The notes: generated from the sequence alone by a model not told the origin. 64,000 bases of DNA from Streptomyces sp. PT12 (GCF_003311645.1 NZ_QEST01000256.1:62001-126000); one strand, 5' to 3'; shown: positions 35,324-45,033, numbered from the stretch's first letter. Translations and numbers: made by a program.

Positions 35324-36695
35324 GGCGCCCACCCCTGAGGCCATCCCATCCGACGCCAGGCCCCCGCGCGGTTCGGTCGGCGGCGATCTACGGACCCTGC
35401 TCCGCTTCCCCGGCTTCCGCAAGCTGCTCACCGTCCGCCTGGTCTCCCAGTTCACGGATGGCGTCTTCCAGGTAGGGCTGGCCACCTATGTGGTCTTCTC
35501 CCCTGAGCAGCAGACCTCGGCCGCCGACATCGCCGCGGCCATGGCCGTGCTTCTTCTCCCCTACTCCCTGCTCGGCCCGTTCGCCGGAGTCCTCCTCGAC
35601 CGTTGGCGCCGCCGCCAGGTCCTGCTCCATGGCAACATCCTGCGAAGCGTCCTCGCCGCGGGGACATGCCTCCTTGTCGTGGCGGGCGTGCCCGACTGGC
35701 TCTTCTATCTCTCCGCGCTCTCGGTGACCGCCGTCAATCGCTTTATCCTCGCCGGGCTCTCCGCAGGGCTGCCCCGCGTCGTGGACCGGGAACGGCTCGT
35801 CGTGGCCAACGCGCTCTCCCCCACCGCGGGCACCCTCGCGGCCACCCTGGGCGGGGGAGCGGCGTTTGTCGTCCAGCTCCTCGCGACCTCACAGGGCGCG
35901 GAGAACGCGCTGGCGCTCGGCCTTGCCGCCGTGCTCTATCTGCTGGCCGGGCTCTCCGCCCTTCTGATGAGCCGCGACCTGCTCGGCCCCGACGAGAACG
36001 CGGTGGTCCCCCGGCTCGGCGAGGCGATCGCCAGCACGGCCCGGGGGCTGGTGGCGGGTTTCCACCACCTCGGCGAGCGCCGAACGGCGGCCTGGACGCT
36101 CGGCGGGCTCGCGATGATGCGCTTCTGCTATGGCGCCCTGCTGGTGATGGTGCTGATGCTCTGCCGCCACGCCTGGGGCGGCGGCGCGGACAACGAGGAC
36201 GGGCTCGCCTGGTTGGGCGTCGCCGTCGGCGTCTCGGGAGCGGGCTTCTTCGTCGCGGCGGTCATCAGCCCCTGGACGGTGGCCCGGCTCACCCCGCTGG
36301 GCTGGTTCACCGCCTGCGCCGCGCTGGCGGCCCCGCTTGTGCCCGCGCTTGGCCTGTCGTTCGAGCCGGTGCCGGTGATGGTGGCGGCGTTCCTGCTCGG
36401 CCTGGTCACCCAGGGCTCGAAGATCGTGACCGACACCGTGGTGCAGTCGTCGGTGGACGACGCCTTCCGGGGGCGCGTCTTCTCGCTCTACGACATGCTG
36501 TTCAACGTGGCCTTTGTCAGCGCGGCCGGACTCGCGGCGCTGATACTGCCCCCCGACGGCAGGTCGGCCCCCCTCCTCCTCACCATCACCGCCCTCTATG
36601 CCCTCACGGCGCTCGCAATGTTTCACGTGAAACCGGGAGCCGCGTTTCACGCGGCCGCGGGGGCCGTCACCCCTGACGGCTCCACCACTCCTTGA
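35304..36695 (+). CDS. MFS family transporter
   Basis: 463 residues, with about 12 membrane helices. Start ATG 35304 lies right before a parS site, so the protein begins MFHVKRE; no better start exists before the first helix. The MFS loop between helices 2 and 3 is visible as GVLLDRWRRRQVLL. Near the C-terminus LAMFHVKPGAAF again reads through a parS site (36620-36633). It would export or import an unknown solute. The start overlaps the GT87-like gene by 20 bp, implying co-translation, and the 3' end overlaps the convergent cca gene by 29 bp. Confidence 0.88.
   Translation: MFHVKREAPTPEAIPSDARPPRGSVGGDLRTLLRFPGFRKLLTVRLVSQFTDGVFQVGLATYVVFSPEQQTSAADIAAAMAVLLLPYSLLGPFAGVLLDRWRRRQVLLHGNILRSVLAAGTCLLVVAGVPDWLFYLSALSVTAVNRFILAGLSAGLPRVVDRERLVVANALSPTAGTLAATLGGGAAFVVQLLATSQGAENALALGLAAVLYLLAGLSALLMSRDLLGPDENAVVPRLGEAIASTARGLVAGFHHLGERRTAAWTLGGLAMMRFCYGALLVMVLMLCRHAWGGGADNEDGLAWLGVAVGVSGAGFFVAAVISPWTVARLTPLGWFTACAALAAPLVPALGLSFEPVPVMVAAFLLGLVTQGSKIVTDTVVQSSVDDAFRGRVFSLYDMLFNVAFVSAAGLAALILPPDGRSAPLLLTITALYALTALAMFHVKPGAAFHAAAGAVTPDGSTTP
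35306..35319. other. parS site 1
   Basis: GTTTCACGTGAAAC, a perfect ParB-binding palindrome. It overlaps both the 3' end of the GT87-like gene (read VSRET) and the start of the MFS gene (read FHVK). Confidence 0.95.
36620..36633. other. parS site 2
   Basis: GTTTCACGTGAAAC inside the 3' end of the MFS gene, translated FHVK in that frame. A half-site-like GTTTCACG at 36643 follows but lacks the second arm. Confidence 0.93.
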
Positions 36696-38163
36696 GGGCG
36701 GCGGCCGCGGTGTCGCGGTCCTGGGGGCCCTGCTCCAGGCGAAGTTCGAGAAGGTAGCGGTATGCCTTGCCGATCTCGGGGCCGGGGCCGATGCCCAGGA
36801 TCTCCATGATCTCGTTGCCGTTGAGATCGGGGCGGATGGCCTCCAGCTCCTCCTGCTCCTTCAGCCGCTCGATCCGCTCCTCCAGGCTGTCGTACGCCCG
36901 GGACAGCGCCTGCGCCTTCCGCTTGTTCCGCGTGGTGCAGTCGGAGCGGGTGAGCTTGTGCAGCCGCCCCAGCAGGGGGCCCGCGTCGCGGACATAGCGG
37001 CGCACGGCGGAGTCGGTCCACTCGCCAGTGCCATAGCCGTGGAAGCGAAGGTGCAGCTCGACCAGCCGCGACACGTCCTTGATGATCTCGTTGGGATACT
37101 TCAGCTTGCTCAGCCGCTGCTTGGTCATCTTGGCGCCCACCACCTCGTGGTGGTGGAAGGAGACCCGGCCGTCGTCCTCGAACCGCCGCGTCCTCGGCTT
37201 GCCGATGTCGTGCAACAGGGCGGCCAGCCGCAGGATCAGGTCCCGCTCGCCGCCCTCCTCGAGGTCGATCGCCTGCTCAAGCACCGTCAGGCTGTGCTCG
37301 TACACGTCCTTGTGCCGGTGGTGCTCGTCCCGCTCCAACCGCAGCGCCGGTACCTCGGGCAGCATGCGCTCCGCCAGACCCGTATCGACGAGCAGCGCGA
37401 TTCCCTTGCGGGGGTGGTCGCCGAGGAGCAGCTTGTTGAGCTCATCCCGAACGCGCTCGGCCGAGACGATCTCGATCCGGTCCGCCATGTCCACCATGGC
37501 CTTCCTGACCGGCTCGGCCACCGAGAAGTCGAGCTGGGCGGCGAAGCGCGCCGCGCGCATCATGCGCAGCGGGTCGTCGGAGAAGGACTCCTCGGGCGTC
37601 CCCGGCGTCCGCAGGACCCGCCGCCGGAGGTCATCGAGCCCCTGGTGGGGGTCGATGAACTCGCGCCTGGGGAGCGCGACGGCCATCGCGTTCACGGTGA
37701 AGTCACGGCGGCGCAGGTCGTCGTCGAGCGAGTCGCCATAGCGCACCTCGGGCTTGCGTGAGCTGCGGTCGTACGCCTCGGAGCGATAGGTGGTGATCTC
37801 CAGCTGGTAGTCCTTGGCGCCCGTCCCGCCGCCCGCCTCCGCGGGTGCGGCCTTCAGACAGCCGATGGTGCCGAACGCGATGCCGACGTCCCACACGGCG
37901 TCCGCCCAGGGGCGGACGATCCGGAGGATGTCCTCGGGCCTGGCGTCCGTGGTGAAGTCCAGGTCGTTGCCCAGGCGCCCCAGGAGGGCGTCCCGCACGG
38001 AGCCGCCAACCAGGGCCAGGGAGAACCCGGCGTGCTCGAAGCGCCGGGCGAGGTCGTCGGCGATGGGGGAGACCCGCAGCAACTCCCCCACGGCCTGCCG
38101 TTGGACCCGGCTCACATCGGTGGCGGGCTGGCGAGGCTGAGTGTCTTTCCTGTCGTTCGGCAC
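36667..38163 (-). CDS. cca: CCA-adding tRNA nucleotidyltransferase
   Basis: 498 residues from GTG 38163. The nucleotidyltransferase head has LVGGSVRDALLG and DLDFTTDARPEDIL (the catalytic Asp pair), with RRRDFTVNAMAV and the recognition helix region RMMRAARFAAQLDF. An HD domain near residues 300-350 contains LAALLHDIGKP and SFHHHEVVGAKM. Together these match the actinobacterial HD-containing enzyme, which builds or repairs the 3' CCA of tRNAs. Its 3' end overlaps the MFS gene by 29 bp. It is divergent from the DUF6049 gene, as in other actinomycete genomes. Confidence 0.95.
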   Translation of the reverse strand: MPNDRKDTQPRQPATDVSRVQRQAVGELLRVSPIADDLARRFEHAGFSLALVGGSVRDALLGRLGNDLDFTTDARPEDILRIVRPWADAVWDVGIAFGTIGCLKAAPAEAGGGTGAKDYQLEITTYRSEAYDRSSRKPEVRYGDSLDDDLRRRDFTVNAMAVALPRREFIDPHQGLDDLRRRVLRTPGTPEESFSDDPLRMMRAARFAAQLDFSVAEPVRKAMVDMADRIEIVSAERVRDELNKLLLGDHPRKGIALLVDTGLAERMLPEVPALRLERDEHHRHKDVYEHSLTVLEQAIDLEEGGERDLILRLAALLHDIGKPRTRRFEDDGRVSFHHHEVVGAKMTKQRLSKLKYPNEIIKDVSRLVELHLRFHGYGTGEWTDSAVRRYVRDAGPLLGRLHKLTRSDCTTRNKRKAQALSRAYDSLEERIERLKEQEELEAIRPDLNGNEIMEILGIGPGPEIGKAYRYLLELRLEQGPQDRDTAAAALKEWWSRQG

Positions 38164-38289
38164 AACAGCACAGCGTACGTGTCGCAGGGGGGCCGGGGGT
38201 TCCCCCGGGGGCGCCCGGTCCCCGGCACTGGCGCGGAGCGATCATCGTTACCATGAGGGCGGATTAAGGACGAGGGAACGGGGCGAGGC

Positions 38290-40596
38290 GTGGCAGTGTC
38301 CGGGATCCGGGGCCGGGTGGCGTCCCGCCGCCACGGGCGGCGGGTGGGCCCTCTGCTGGCCGTCATCATGGGCTTCCCCCTGCTCACCGGGCTGGTGCCG
38401 ACGCAGGCGACCGCGGCGCCCCAGGGCGGGGCGGCGGCCGCTCCCGGCGAGGACGCGGGCACCGGCAGCCGCTCGGCGGCCGTCTCCATCACCGAGATCG
38501 ACCCCACCGTGCCCGGCGAGGGCGACACCGTCGTGCTGCGCGGCACCGTCACCAACAACGGCAGCTCCCCGATCGTCGACGGCTCGGTGGACGCCCGCCG
38601 CGGCGTTCCGCTGCCGGGCCGCACCTCCATCGACGAGTCCCTGGCCCGCACCGGCTGGGACCAGGCCGCCGACGGCGAGATAGTGCGCGGCCACGGCCAG
38701 GACATCGGCAGCATCGCCCCCGGCATGTCCCGCACCTTCTCGCTCGAGGTGCCGGTCTCCGAGCTCGCGCTCGGCGCCGACGGCGTCTACCAGCTGGCCG
38801 TCGGCCTCACCGGCCAGCGCGAGGACGCCCGCTGGGACCAGGTGCTCGGCATGGGCCGGACCGTTCTGCCGTGGCAGCCCGCGGGAGGCGGCGTGGACGG
38901 CCCCGCGACGCGCCTGACGGTGCTGTGGCCCCTGATCTCCACGACGCATCTGACCGCGCAGACGGGCGCGGACGAGGAGCAGACGCCCGCGTTCCAGGAC
39001 GACACCCTGCTCACCGAGATCTCCCCCGGCGGCCGCCTCGACCAGCTGGTGACGCTGGGCGCCGACCTCCCGGTCACCTGGGTCGTCGACCCCGACCTGC
39101 TGGCGTCGGTGGACGCCATGGCCGAGGAGTACCAGGTCTACGAGGGCGACGAGCTGGTCAACGGGCAGGACCAGGACGTCGCCAGGGCGTGGCTCGCCAA
39201 GCTCCAGGAGGCGGTGCGCGGGAACGAAGTGGTCGCCCTCCCCTTCGGCGACCCCGACCTGGCGTCGCTCGCCCACCACGGCAAGGACGTCCCCGGCGCG
39301 CTCGGCCAGCTGGCGACGGCCACCGAGACCGCGGGCATGACCGTGGAGACGGTCCTCAACGAGCCTGCCACCACCGACTTCGCGTGGCCCGTCGAGGGGG
39401 CGATCGACCCGTCCATCGTGTCGGTGGCCACCTCGGCCGGCGCCCACCACGTCATCGCCCGCAGCGACAGCCTCCGCCCGGGCGACTCCCTGTCCTACAC
39501 CCCGGGGGCCGTCCGCCCCATCGGCGGCGGCACGACGGCGCTCGTCGCCGACGCCCGGCTGTCCACCCTCTTCGAGGGCGACATGAGCCGCACCAAGGAC
39601 GCCTCGCTGGCCCAGCAGCAGCTGCTCGCACAGACCTATGCGATCGCCCGGCAGTCCGCCCCCGCCGAGCGCGACCTCCTGCTGGCCCCCCAGCGGATGC
39701 CCACCGCCGACCAGGCGCGGGCGATGGCCCAGGCCGTGACCGCGCTCAGAGACGAGGGCGGCTGGATCGACTTCGCCCAGCTCTCCGAGACCGCCGCCGC
39801 CCAGCCCGACCCCGCGGCCAACCAGCGCGTCCCCGACGCCGACGCCTACCCCCAGGACCTGCGCGAGCAGGAGCTGCCCACCAGCGCGTTCCAGTCGATG
39901 CGCGAGACCCAGCGGACCCTGGAGGACTTCCAGGTGATCCTGACCCAGGACGACCGCGTGGTGACCCCCTTCGGGAACGCGATCCGCCGCGAGATGTCCA
40001 CGTCGTGGCGCGGCCACTCCGCCGACGCCGCCGAGTACCGCACGGCCGTCCAGGACGGCCTGGTCGCTCTCACCGAACGAGTGCACCTGATCCAGAAGTC
40101 GGAGATCACCCTCTCCGGACGCAGCGCCACCATCCCCGTCACCGTGCAGAACAACCTGGTGCAGGACGTCGAGGGCCTCACGCTGCACCTCAAGTCCAGC
40201 CGGACGCTCGGCCTCGAGGTCAGCGATCCCCAGGAGATCGTCGTCAGCGGGGGACACAGCCAGTCGGTGAAGTTCTCGGCCGACGCCCGCGCCAACGGCA
40301 TCACGTTCCTCGAGGCCCAGCTCTACACCGCCGACGGCAAGCCCTTCGGCGAGCCCATGCACTTCAGGGCGGACGTCACCTCGATCACCTCGGCCGTCAT
40401 GATGGTGATCGCCGGGGGTCTGCTGCTGGTCGTCCTGGCCGGGATCCGCATGTACACCCAGCGCAAGAGGGCCGCCAGGCAGGGCGCCGAGCCCGCCGAG
40501 AAGGCGGACGCCTTGGTGGGTGAGAGCGCTTCCGACACCGGCGGCGACACCCGCGGCGCCCCCTCGGGGAGTGAGAGGCTGGACCCCGACGAGTGA
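38290..40596 (+). CDS. DUF6049-type secreted, membrane-anchored protein
   Basis: 768 residues. Signal-peptide-like start (RRVGPLLAVIMGFPLLTGLV) and one C-terminal anchor helix (VMMVIAGGLLLVVLAGIRMY) followed by a basic stop-transfer tail (TQRKRAARQ). Most of the protein is outside the membrane. The N-terminal beta-rich part (AAVSITEIDPTVPGEGDTVV) looks like a CARDB/Ig-like domain, and a TIM-barrel-like middle contains LVTLGADLPVTWVVDPDLL. Start GTG 38290; GTG 38296 is possible. In actinomycetes this gene usually sits between the tRNA nucleotidyltransferase and murJ, which fits a wall-related role, but function is unproven. Confidence 0.87.
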   Translation: MAVSGIRGRVASRRHGRRVGPLLAVIMGFPLLTGLVPTQATAAPQGGAAAAPGEDAGTGSRSAAVSITEIDPTVPGEGDTVVLRGTVTNNGSSPIVDGSVDARRGVPLPGRTSIDESLARTGWDQAADGEIVRGHGQDIGSIAPGMSRTFSLEVPVSELALGADGVYQLAVGLTGQREDARWDQVLGMGRTVLPWQPAGGGVDGPATRLTVLWPLISTTHLTAQTGADEEQTPAFQDDTLLTEISPGGRLDQLVTLGADLPVTWVVDPDLLASVDAMAEEYQVYEGDELVNGQDQDVARAWLAKLQEAVRGNEVVALPFGDPDLASLAHHGKDVPGALGQLATATETAGMTVETVLNEPATTDFAWPVEGAIDPSIVSVATSAGAHHVIARSDSLRPGDSLSYTPGAVRPIGGGTTALVADARLSTLFEGDMSRTKDASLAQQQLLAQTYAIARQSAPAERDLLLAPQRMPTADQARAMAQAVTALRDEGGWIDFAQLSETAAAQPDPAANQRVPDADAYPQDLREQELPTSAFQSMRETQRTLEDFQVILTQDDRVVTPFGNAIRREMSTSWRGHSADAAEYRTAVQDGLVALTERVHLIQKSEITLSGRSATIPVTVQNNLVQDVEGLTLHLKSSRTLGLEVSDPQEIVVSGGHSQSVKFSADARANGITFLEAQLYTADGKPFGEPMHFRADVTSITSAVMMVIAGGLLLVVLAGIRMYTQRKRAARQGAEPAEKADALVGESASDTGGDTRGAPSGSERLDPDE

Positions 40597-40648
40597 GCCG
40601 CCAGCCGGAGGGGCACCGCCGGCCCATACATAAGGTGGGGTTGTAGCG

Positions 40649-43153
40649 ATGGAAGCGCCGTACGACCGTGAACGCGGCCGGGCGCCGGGTGGTGGCGACC
40701 AGTCCGGTTGGCAGGGGGACCAGCACGGGCACCCCGAGCCGCGGCAGGACCCTTACCCGCCCGGCTACGACCCGTACGCCGGTCAGCAGCCATACCCGTA
40801 CGCGCCGGGCGGCCACGCTCCCGGCGCGCCCGATCCCTACGGCCCACCGCACGGCCAGGCCCCCGGCGGCTACGCGGGCCAGCCCTACCCCCCGCCCAGC
40901 TACGGCCCTGGCCACCCCGGCCCACCCCAGGGAGGCCAGGGCTACGCCGGACCCCCGGAGTACCACCCACCGGCCTATGACCCCGGCGCCTACGACTCGG
41001 CGGGCTACCAGGGCCCCGACGACCCGTACCTCGCCGACAGCTACCACCACGACCCGTACGCCGGGCGCGACCCACTCGCGCAGGACCCGGTCGGCGACGC
41101 CCTCTACGACCGCGCCGCGCACCCGCCACCGCCGAGCGGCAGCGTTCCCGACCCCCATGGCCTCTACCAGCAGCCGCCGCCAGGCCCGCACGCCCCCGAC
41201 GGGGGGCGCTGGGCGCCCACACCCGCACCCGAGCCCGACGCCCTCTCGCGCCATCTGCCGCACGGGGACCACGCCGCGACCACCGAGTTCACCGGCATCG
41301 AAGGGCTGATGAACCGGGCGGGCGAGACGGCGGGTTCGGGCCCCCAGGGCCAGAGACCCGGCCCTGACGACGCCTTCGCCCATCTCTTCCGCGACCAACA
41401 GGCGGGCCCGGGGCAGCCCCAGGCGGGGGGCGGCGGCCAGCCGCCGCGGCAGGCGCCCGAGCCCGCGCCCGCCGCACGCCCCGAGCCGCAGGCCGCCGCC
41501 CCGTCGGGCAAGACCAGCAAGGCCGCGGGGCTGCTGAAGTCCAGCGCCATCATGGCCGCCGGCACCCTGGTCTCCCGTGTCACCGGCTTCGTCCGCCAGC
41601 TGGTCCTGGTGGCCGCGCTCGGCGCCGCCGTCCTCGGCGACAGCTACACCGTCGCCTGGAACCTGCCCAACATGATCTACATCCTGATCATCGGCGGCGG
41701 CCTGAACTCCGTCTTCGTGCCCCAGCTCGTCCGGGCCATGAAGAACGACAGCGACGGCGGCGAGGCATACGCCAACCGCCTGCTGACCCTGGTCATGGTC
41801 CTGCTCGGCGCGCTCGTCGTCGCCGCCGTGCTCGCCGCGCCCCTGCTGGTCCGCCTGATGTCCCCGACGTTCGCGGACGACCCGGCGGCCAACGAGGTCA
41901 CCGTGACCTTCACGCGCTACTTCCTGCCGACCATCTTCTTCATGGGCGTCCATGTGGTGCTCGGGCAGATCCTCAACGCCCGCGGCAGCTTCGGCCCGAT
42001 GATGTGGACCCCGGTCCTCAACAACATTGTCGTCATCTTCACCTTCGGCATGTTCCTGTGGGTCTACGGCACCCAGGCCACCTCGGGCATGGGCGTCACC
42101 ACCATCAGCGACGAGGGCCTGCGCCTGCTCGGCGTCGGCACCCTCCTCGGCCTGGTGGTCCAGGCCGTCGCCCTGCTCCCCTATCTGCGCGCCGCGGGAT
42201 TCCGCGCCAGGCTCCGCTTCGACTGGCGCGGCAAGGGCCTCGGCAAGGCCGCCACCATGGCCAAGTGGACCGTGCTCTTCGTCCTGGCCAACCAGGTCGG
42301 CCTGATCGTCGTCACCCAGATCGCCACCTGGGCGGGCGCCAGCGCCCTGGAGGACGGCCACAGCGGCGCCGGCTTCATCGCCTACAGCAGCGCCCTGCTG
42401 ATCTGGCAGATGCCGCAGGCCATCATCACCGTCTCGCTCATGGCGGCGCTGCTCCCCCGGCTCTCCCGCTCCGCCGCCGACGGCGACACCGCCGCCGTGC
42501 GCGACGATCTCTCGCACGGGCTGCGCACGTCCGCCGTCGCGATCGTGCCCATCGCCTTCGCCTTCGTGGCCCTGGGCGTGCCGATGTGCACCCTGCTGTT
42601 CGGCACGGCGGGCGAGAGCGGCGCCCGTTCGTTCGGCTACGTCCTCATGGCGTTCGGCGTCGGCCTGATCCCGTACTCCGCGCAGTACGTCGTGCTGCGC
42701 GCGTTCTACGCCTACGAGGACACTCGCACGCCCTTCTACAACACGGTGATCGTCTCGGCCACCTGGATCCTGCTCTCCGCGCTCAGCTTCGTGCTGCTGC
42801 CCGCGCGCTGGGTCGTCGCGGGCATCGCGTTCGGCTACGGCGTCGCCTACGCCGTGGGCGTCCGCGTCGCCTGGCGGCGGCTGAAGAGCCGGATGCGGGT
42901 CGACCTGGACGGCGCCCGTGTCGTGCGGACCTACATCAGGCTGGCCGGGGCGAGCGTCCCCGCCGCGGCGATCGGCGGCGGCGCCGGGTTCCTCGTCCTG
43001 CGGTCCCTGGGGGAGGGCGCGATCGGCTCGGCGGCCGCGCTGGCGGTCGGCGGCCTGCTGCTGCTCGCGGTGTTCTATGTGGCCGCCCGCAGGATGCGGA
43101 TCGAGGAGCTGACCGCGCTCGTCGGCATGGTCAGGGCCCGCCTCGGACGCTGA
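40649..43153 (+). CDS. murJ: Lipid II flippase MurJ
   Basis: 834 residues. The first 280 are a Pro/Tyr/Gly-rich cytosolic extension (repeats like PYAPGGHAPGAPDPYG). The MurJ fold starts at about 287 with SSAIMAAGTLVSRVTGFVRQ and continues through some 14 helices, including NLPNMIYILIIGGGLNSVFVP and LPTIFFMGVHVVLGQILNARG. It moves lipid II from the inner to the outer face of the membrane for wall synthesis. AGGTGGGG precedes ATG 40649. The downstream pseudokinase gene corresponds to the kinase-like half that is fused to MurJ in mycobacterial MviN. Confidence 0.96.
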   Translation: MEAPYDRERGRAPGGGDQSGWQGDQHGHPEPRQDPYPPGYDPYAGQQPYPYAPGGHAPGAPDPYGPPHGQAPGGYAGQPYPPPSYGPGHPGPPQGGQGYAGPPEYHPPAYDPGAYDSAGYQGPDDPYLADSYHHDPYAGRDPLAQDPVGDALYDRAAHPPPPSGSVPDPHGLYQQPPPGPHAPDGGRWAPTPAPEPDALSRHLPHGDHAATTEFTGIEGLMNRAGETAGSGPQGQRPGPDDAFAHLFRDQQAGPGQPQAGGGGQPPRQAPEPAPAARPEPQAAAPSGKTSKAAGLLKSSAIMAAGTLVSRVTGFVRQLVLVAALGAAVLGDSYTVAWNLPNMIYILIIGGGLNSVFVPQLVRAMKNDSDGGEAYANRLLTLVMVLLGALVVAAVLAAPLLVRLMSPTFADDPAANEVTVTFTRYFLPTIFFMGVHVVLGQILNARGSFGPMMWTPVLNNIVVIFTFGMFLWVYGTQATSGMGVTTISDEGLRLLGVGTLLGLVVQAVALLPYLRAAGFRARLRFDWRGKGLGKAATMAKWTVLFVLANQVGLIVVTQIATWAGASALEDGHSGAGFIAYSSALLIWQMPQAIITVSLMAALLPRLSRSAADGDTAAVRDDLSHGLRTSAVAIVPIAFAFVALGVPMCTLLFGTAGESGARSFGYVLMAFGVGLIPYSAQYVVLRAFYAYEDTRTPFYNTVIVSATWILLSALSFVLLPARWVVAGIAFGYGVAYAVGVRVAWRRLKSRMRVDLDGARVVRTYIRLAGASVPAAAIGGGAGFLVLRSLGEGAIGSAAALAVGGLLLLAVFYVAARRMRIEELTALVGMVRARLGR

Positions 43154-43330
43154 GATCCGCTCCCTGACCGGGAATCGACCCATGACGCGCGCGCACCCGA
43201 CACCGCCGCGCCACACGCCGTACAACCTGAGGCCGTACTCACATGTCGTGCGGGGTGACGGACTACCGGCACAATGAGTCTGGCAGTGTCAAGCACCCGA
43301 CAGCCGAGAAACGGGGAGGCGGGAACGACG

Positions 43331-45007
43331 GTGGCCGAACGGAGCACGGCGACGAGCTCTTCGCAGCATCCGACGAGCGCCCAGGAGGCCACGGACTCCG
43401 AGCCGGTGTCCCGGGCGGACAAGCCGGTGACCCCGGCCGCCGGGGGCGCCAAGCAGCCCCCCGCCCACCACGAACTGCACAGCGGTCACAGACTCACCAA
43501 GCGGTACCGCCTCGAGGAGTGCATCACCCGACTGGACGGCTTCAGCAGCTGGCGCGCCGTCGACGAGAAGCTGCGCCGGGCCGTGGGCATCCATGCGCTG
43601 CCCGCCGACCACGAGCGGGCCAGGGCCGTCCTCTCCGCGGCCCGCGCCACCGCGCTGCTCGGCGACCTGCGCTTCGTCCAGGTCCTCGACGCCGCCGAGG
43701 AGAACGGGCTCGTCCATGTCATCCACGAGTGGCTGCCCGACGCCGTGCCGCTGAGCACCGTACTGCACACCGGGCCGTTGGACCCGCACGAGGCGTATGC
43801 CCTGGCGAGCCAGGTGTCCCAGGCGATGGCGGCCGCGCACCGCAAGGACCTGGCCCATCTCAGGCTCACCCCCGCCACCGTGCTCCGTACCGGGCCGTGC
43901 CAGTTCCGCATCCGCGGACTCGCCGTCGACGCGGCGCTGCGGGGCATCACGGCGGACGACCCGAGGCGGGCCGACACCGAGGCCATCGGAGCGCTGCTGT
44001 ACGCCGCTCTGACGCAGCGTTGGCCCTACGGTGATGGCGCGTATGGCCTGAATGGCGTAGCGGGCCTCAGCAAGGGCTACAGGGACTCCCTGGCCACCCC
44101 CGAGCAGGTGCGGGCGGGCATCCACCGCGGGCTGTCCGAGCTCACCATGCGCGCGCTGGACAACAACGGCGCGACGGCCGCGAGTCAGGACCCGCCGTTC
44201 ACCACGCCCGAGGAGCTGGGCAAGGCGCTCGCCGCCCTGCCGCGCATCCCCCCGCCCGACCCGACGCCGAGCGCCATGGTCGGGTTCCAGCACACCACCT
44301 TCCAGCGCGGCACCCTGGCCACCGGGCGCCAGCCCCCATCCGCGCCGCCCGCGCGCCCCGCCCCCGGCTCCCCCGCGCCGCCCGCCCTGCCGGGGCGCAC
44401 CGGCACCGCGCTCAAGTGGGGCGTCTCCGCGCTGCTCATCGCCGCGCTCGGCCTGGGCAGCTGGCAGCTGGCCGACGCCCTTCTCAAGGGCGACGCGCCC
44501 TCCGACCAACCCTCGCCCAGCGACCCGCCCGCCGCGGGGGAAGAGGAGGAGGCGCCGCCCGCACCCGTCGAGATCGTCGACATCACCGAGTTCGACCCCG
44601 AGGGCACGGGAGGCGGCCAGAACCCCGAGATGGCGCCGCGGGCCATCGACGGCGACCTGGAGTCCGCCTGGCAGACGAAGAACTACTTCGGCCCCTCGTT
44701 CGGGAACCTCAAGAGCGGCGTCGGCCTCATCCTCGACCTGGGCGAGGTCAGGGAGATCTCGTCCCTCTCCGTGCAGGCGTTCGGCGACACCACCGTCGAG
44801 TTCCGCGCGGCCCCCGCCGACGCCGGCGCCATGCCCAACGACCTGGACGCGTTCACCACGCTCGCCTCCGACACCGGCACCGCCCTCACGCTCGAGGCCG
44901 AGGAGTCGATCGAGACACAGTTCGTGCTTGTATGGCTTACTGAGCTGCCACAGGGCGACGACGGCAACTACCGTGGCGCCATCGCCGACATCGGCGTCGT
45001 CCAGTAG
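43331..45007 (+). CDS. Membrane pseudokinase (MviN-associated kinase-like protein)
   Basis: 558 residues from GTG 43331 (GGGGAGG upstream; ATG 43274 lacks a site). A kinase-like domain spans about 50-300, but key residues are missing: the VAIK Lys position reads AVGIHAL, the HRD loop reads AHLRLTPATVL, and the DFG position reads IRGLAV. It should therefore not phosphorylate. A Pro-rich linker, one membrane helix (TALKWGVSALLIAALGLGSW) and an extracytoplasmic beta-sandwich domain (AIDGDLESAWQTKNYFGPSF, discoidin-like) follow. Mycobacterial MviN joins these to MurJ and recruits an FHA protein when phosphorylated; the adjacent murJ suggests the same job here. Confidence 0.9.
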   Translation: MAERSTATSSSQHPTSAQEATDSEPVSRADKPVTPAAGGAKQPPAHHELHSGHRLTKRYRLEECITRLDGFSSWRAVDEKLRRAVGIHALPADHERARAVLSAARATALLGDLRFVQVLDAAEENGLVHVIHEWLPDAVPLSTVLHTGPLDPHEAYALASQVSQAMAAAHRKDLAHLRLTPATVLRTGPCQFRIRGLAVDAALRGITADDPRRADTEAIGALLYAALTQRWPYGDGAYGLNGVAGLSKGYRDSLATPEQVRAGIHRGLSELTMRALDNNGATAASQDPPFTTPEELGKALAALPRIPPPDPTPSAMVGFQHTTFQRGTLATGRQPPSAPPARPAPGSPAPPALPGRTGTALKWGVSALLIAALGLGSWQLADALLKGDAPSDQPSPSDPPAAGEEEEAPPAPVEIVDITEFDPEGTGGGQNPEMAPRAIDGDLESAWQTKNYFGPSFGNLKSGVGLILDLGEVREISSLSVQAFGDTTVEFRAAPADAGAMPNDLDAFTTLASDTGTALTLEAEESIETQFVLVWLTELPQGDDGNYRGAIADIGVVQ

Positions 45008-45033
45008 AGGCGCAGAGGAGGAGAGGTCCCGTC

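Noticed and set aside
36643-36656. Possible seventh parS (GTTTCACGCGGCCG)
   Set aside because: Only the left arm matches; the palindrome is broken.
38248-40362. Long minus-strand open frame (704 codons) opposite the DUF6049 gene
   Set aside because: Composition is Val/Gly/Arg/Leu-rich noise produced by GC-rich codons of the real plus-strand gene; no motif, no ribosome-binding site.
40397-43225. 942-codon minus-strand frame opposite murJ
   Set aside because: Antisense shadow of murJ; low-complexity Gly/Asp/Val repeats with no fold.
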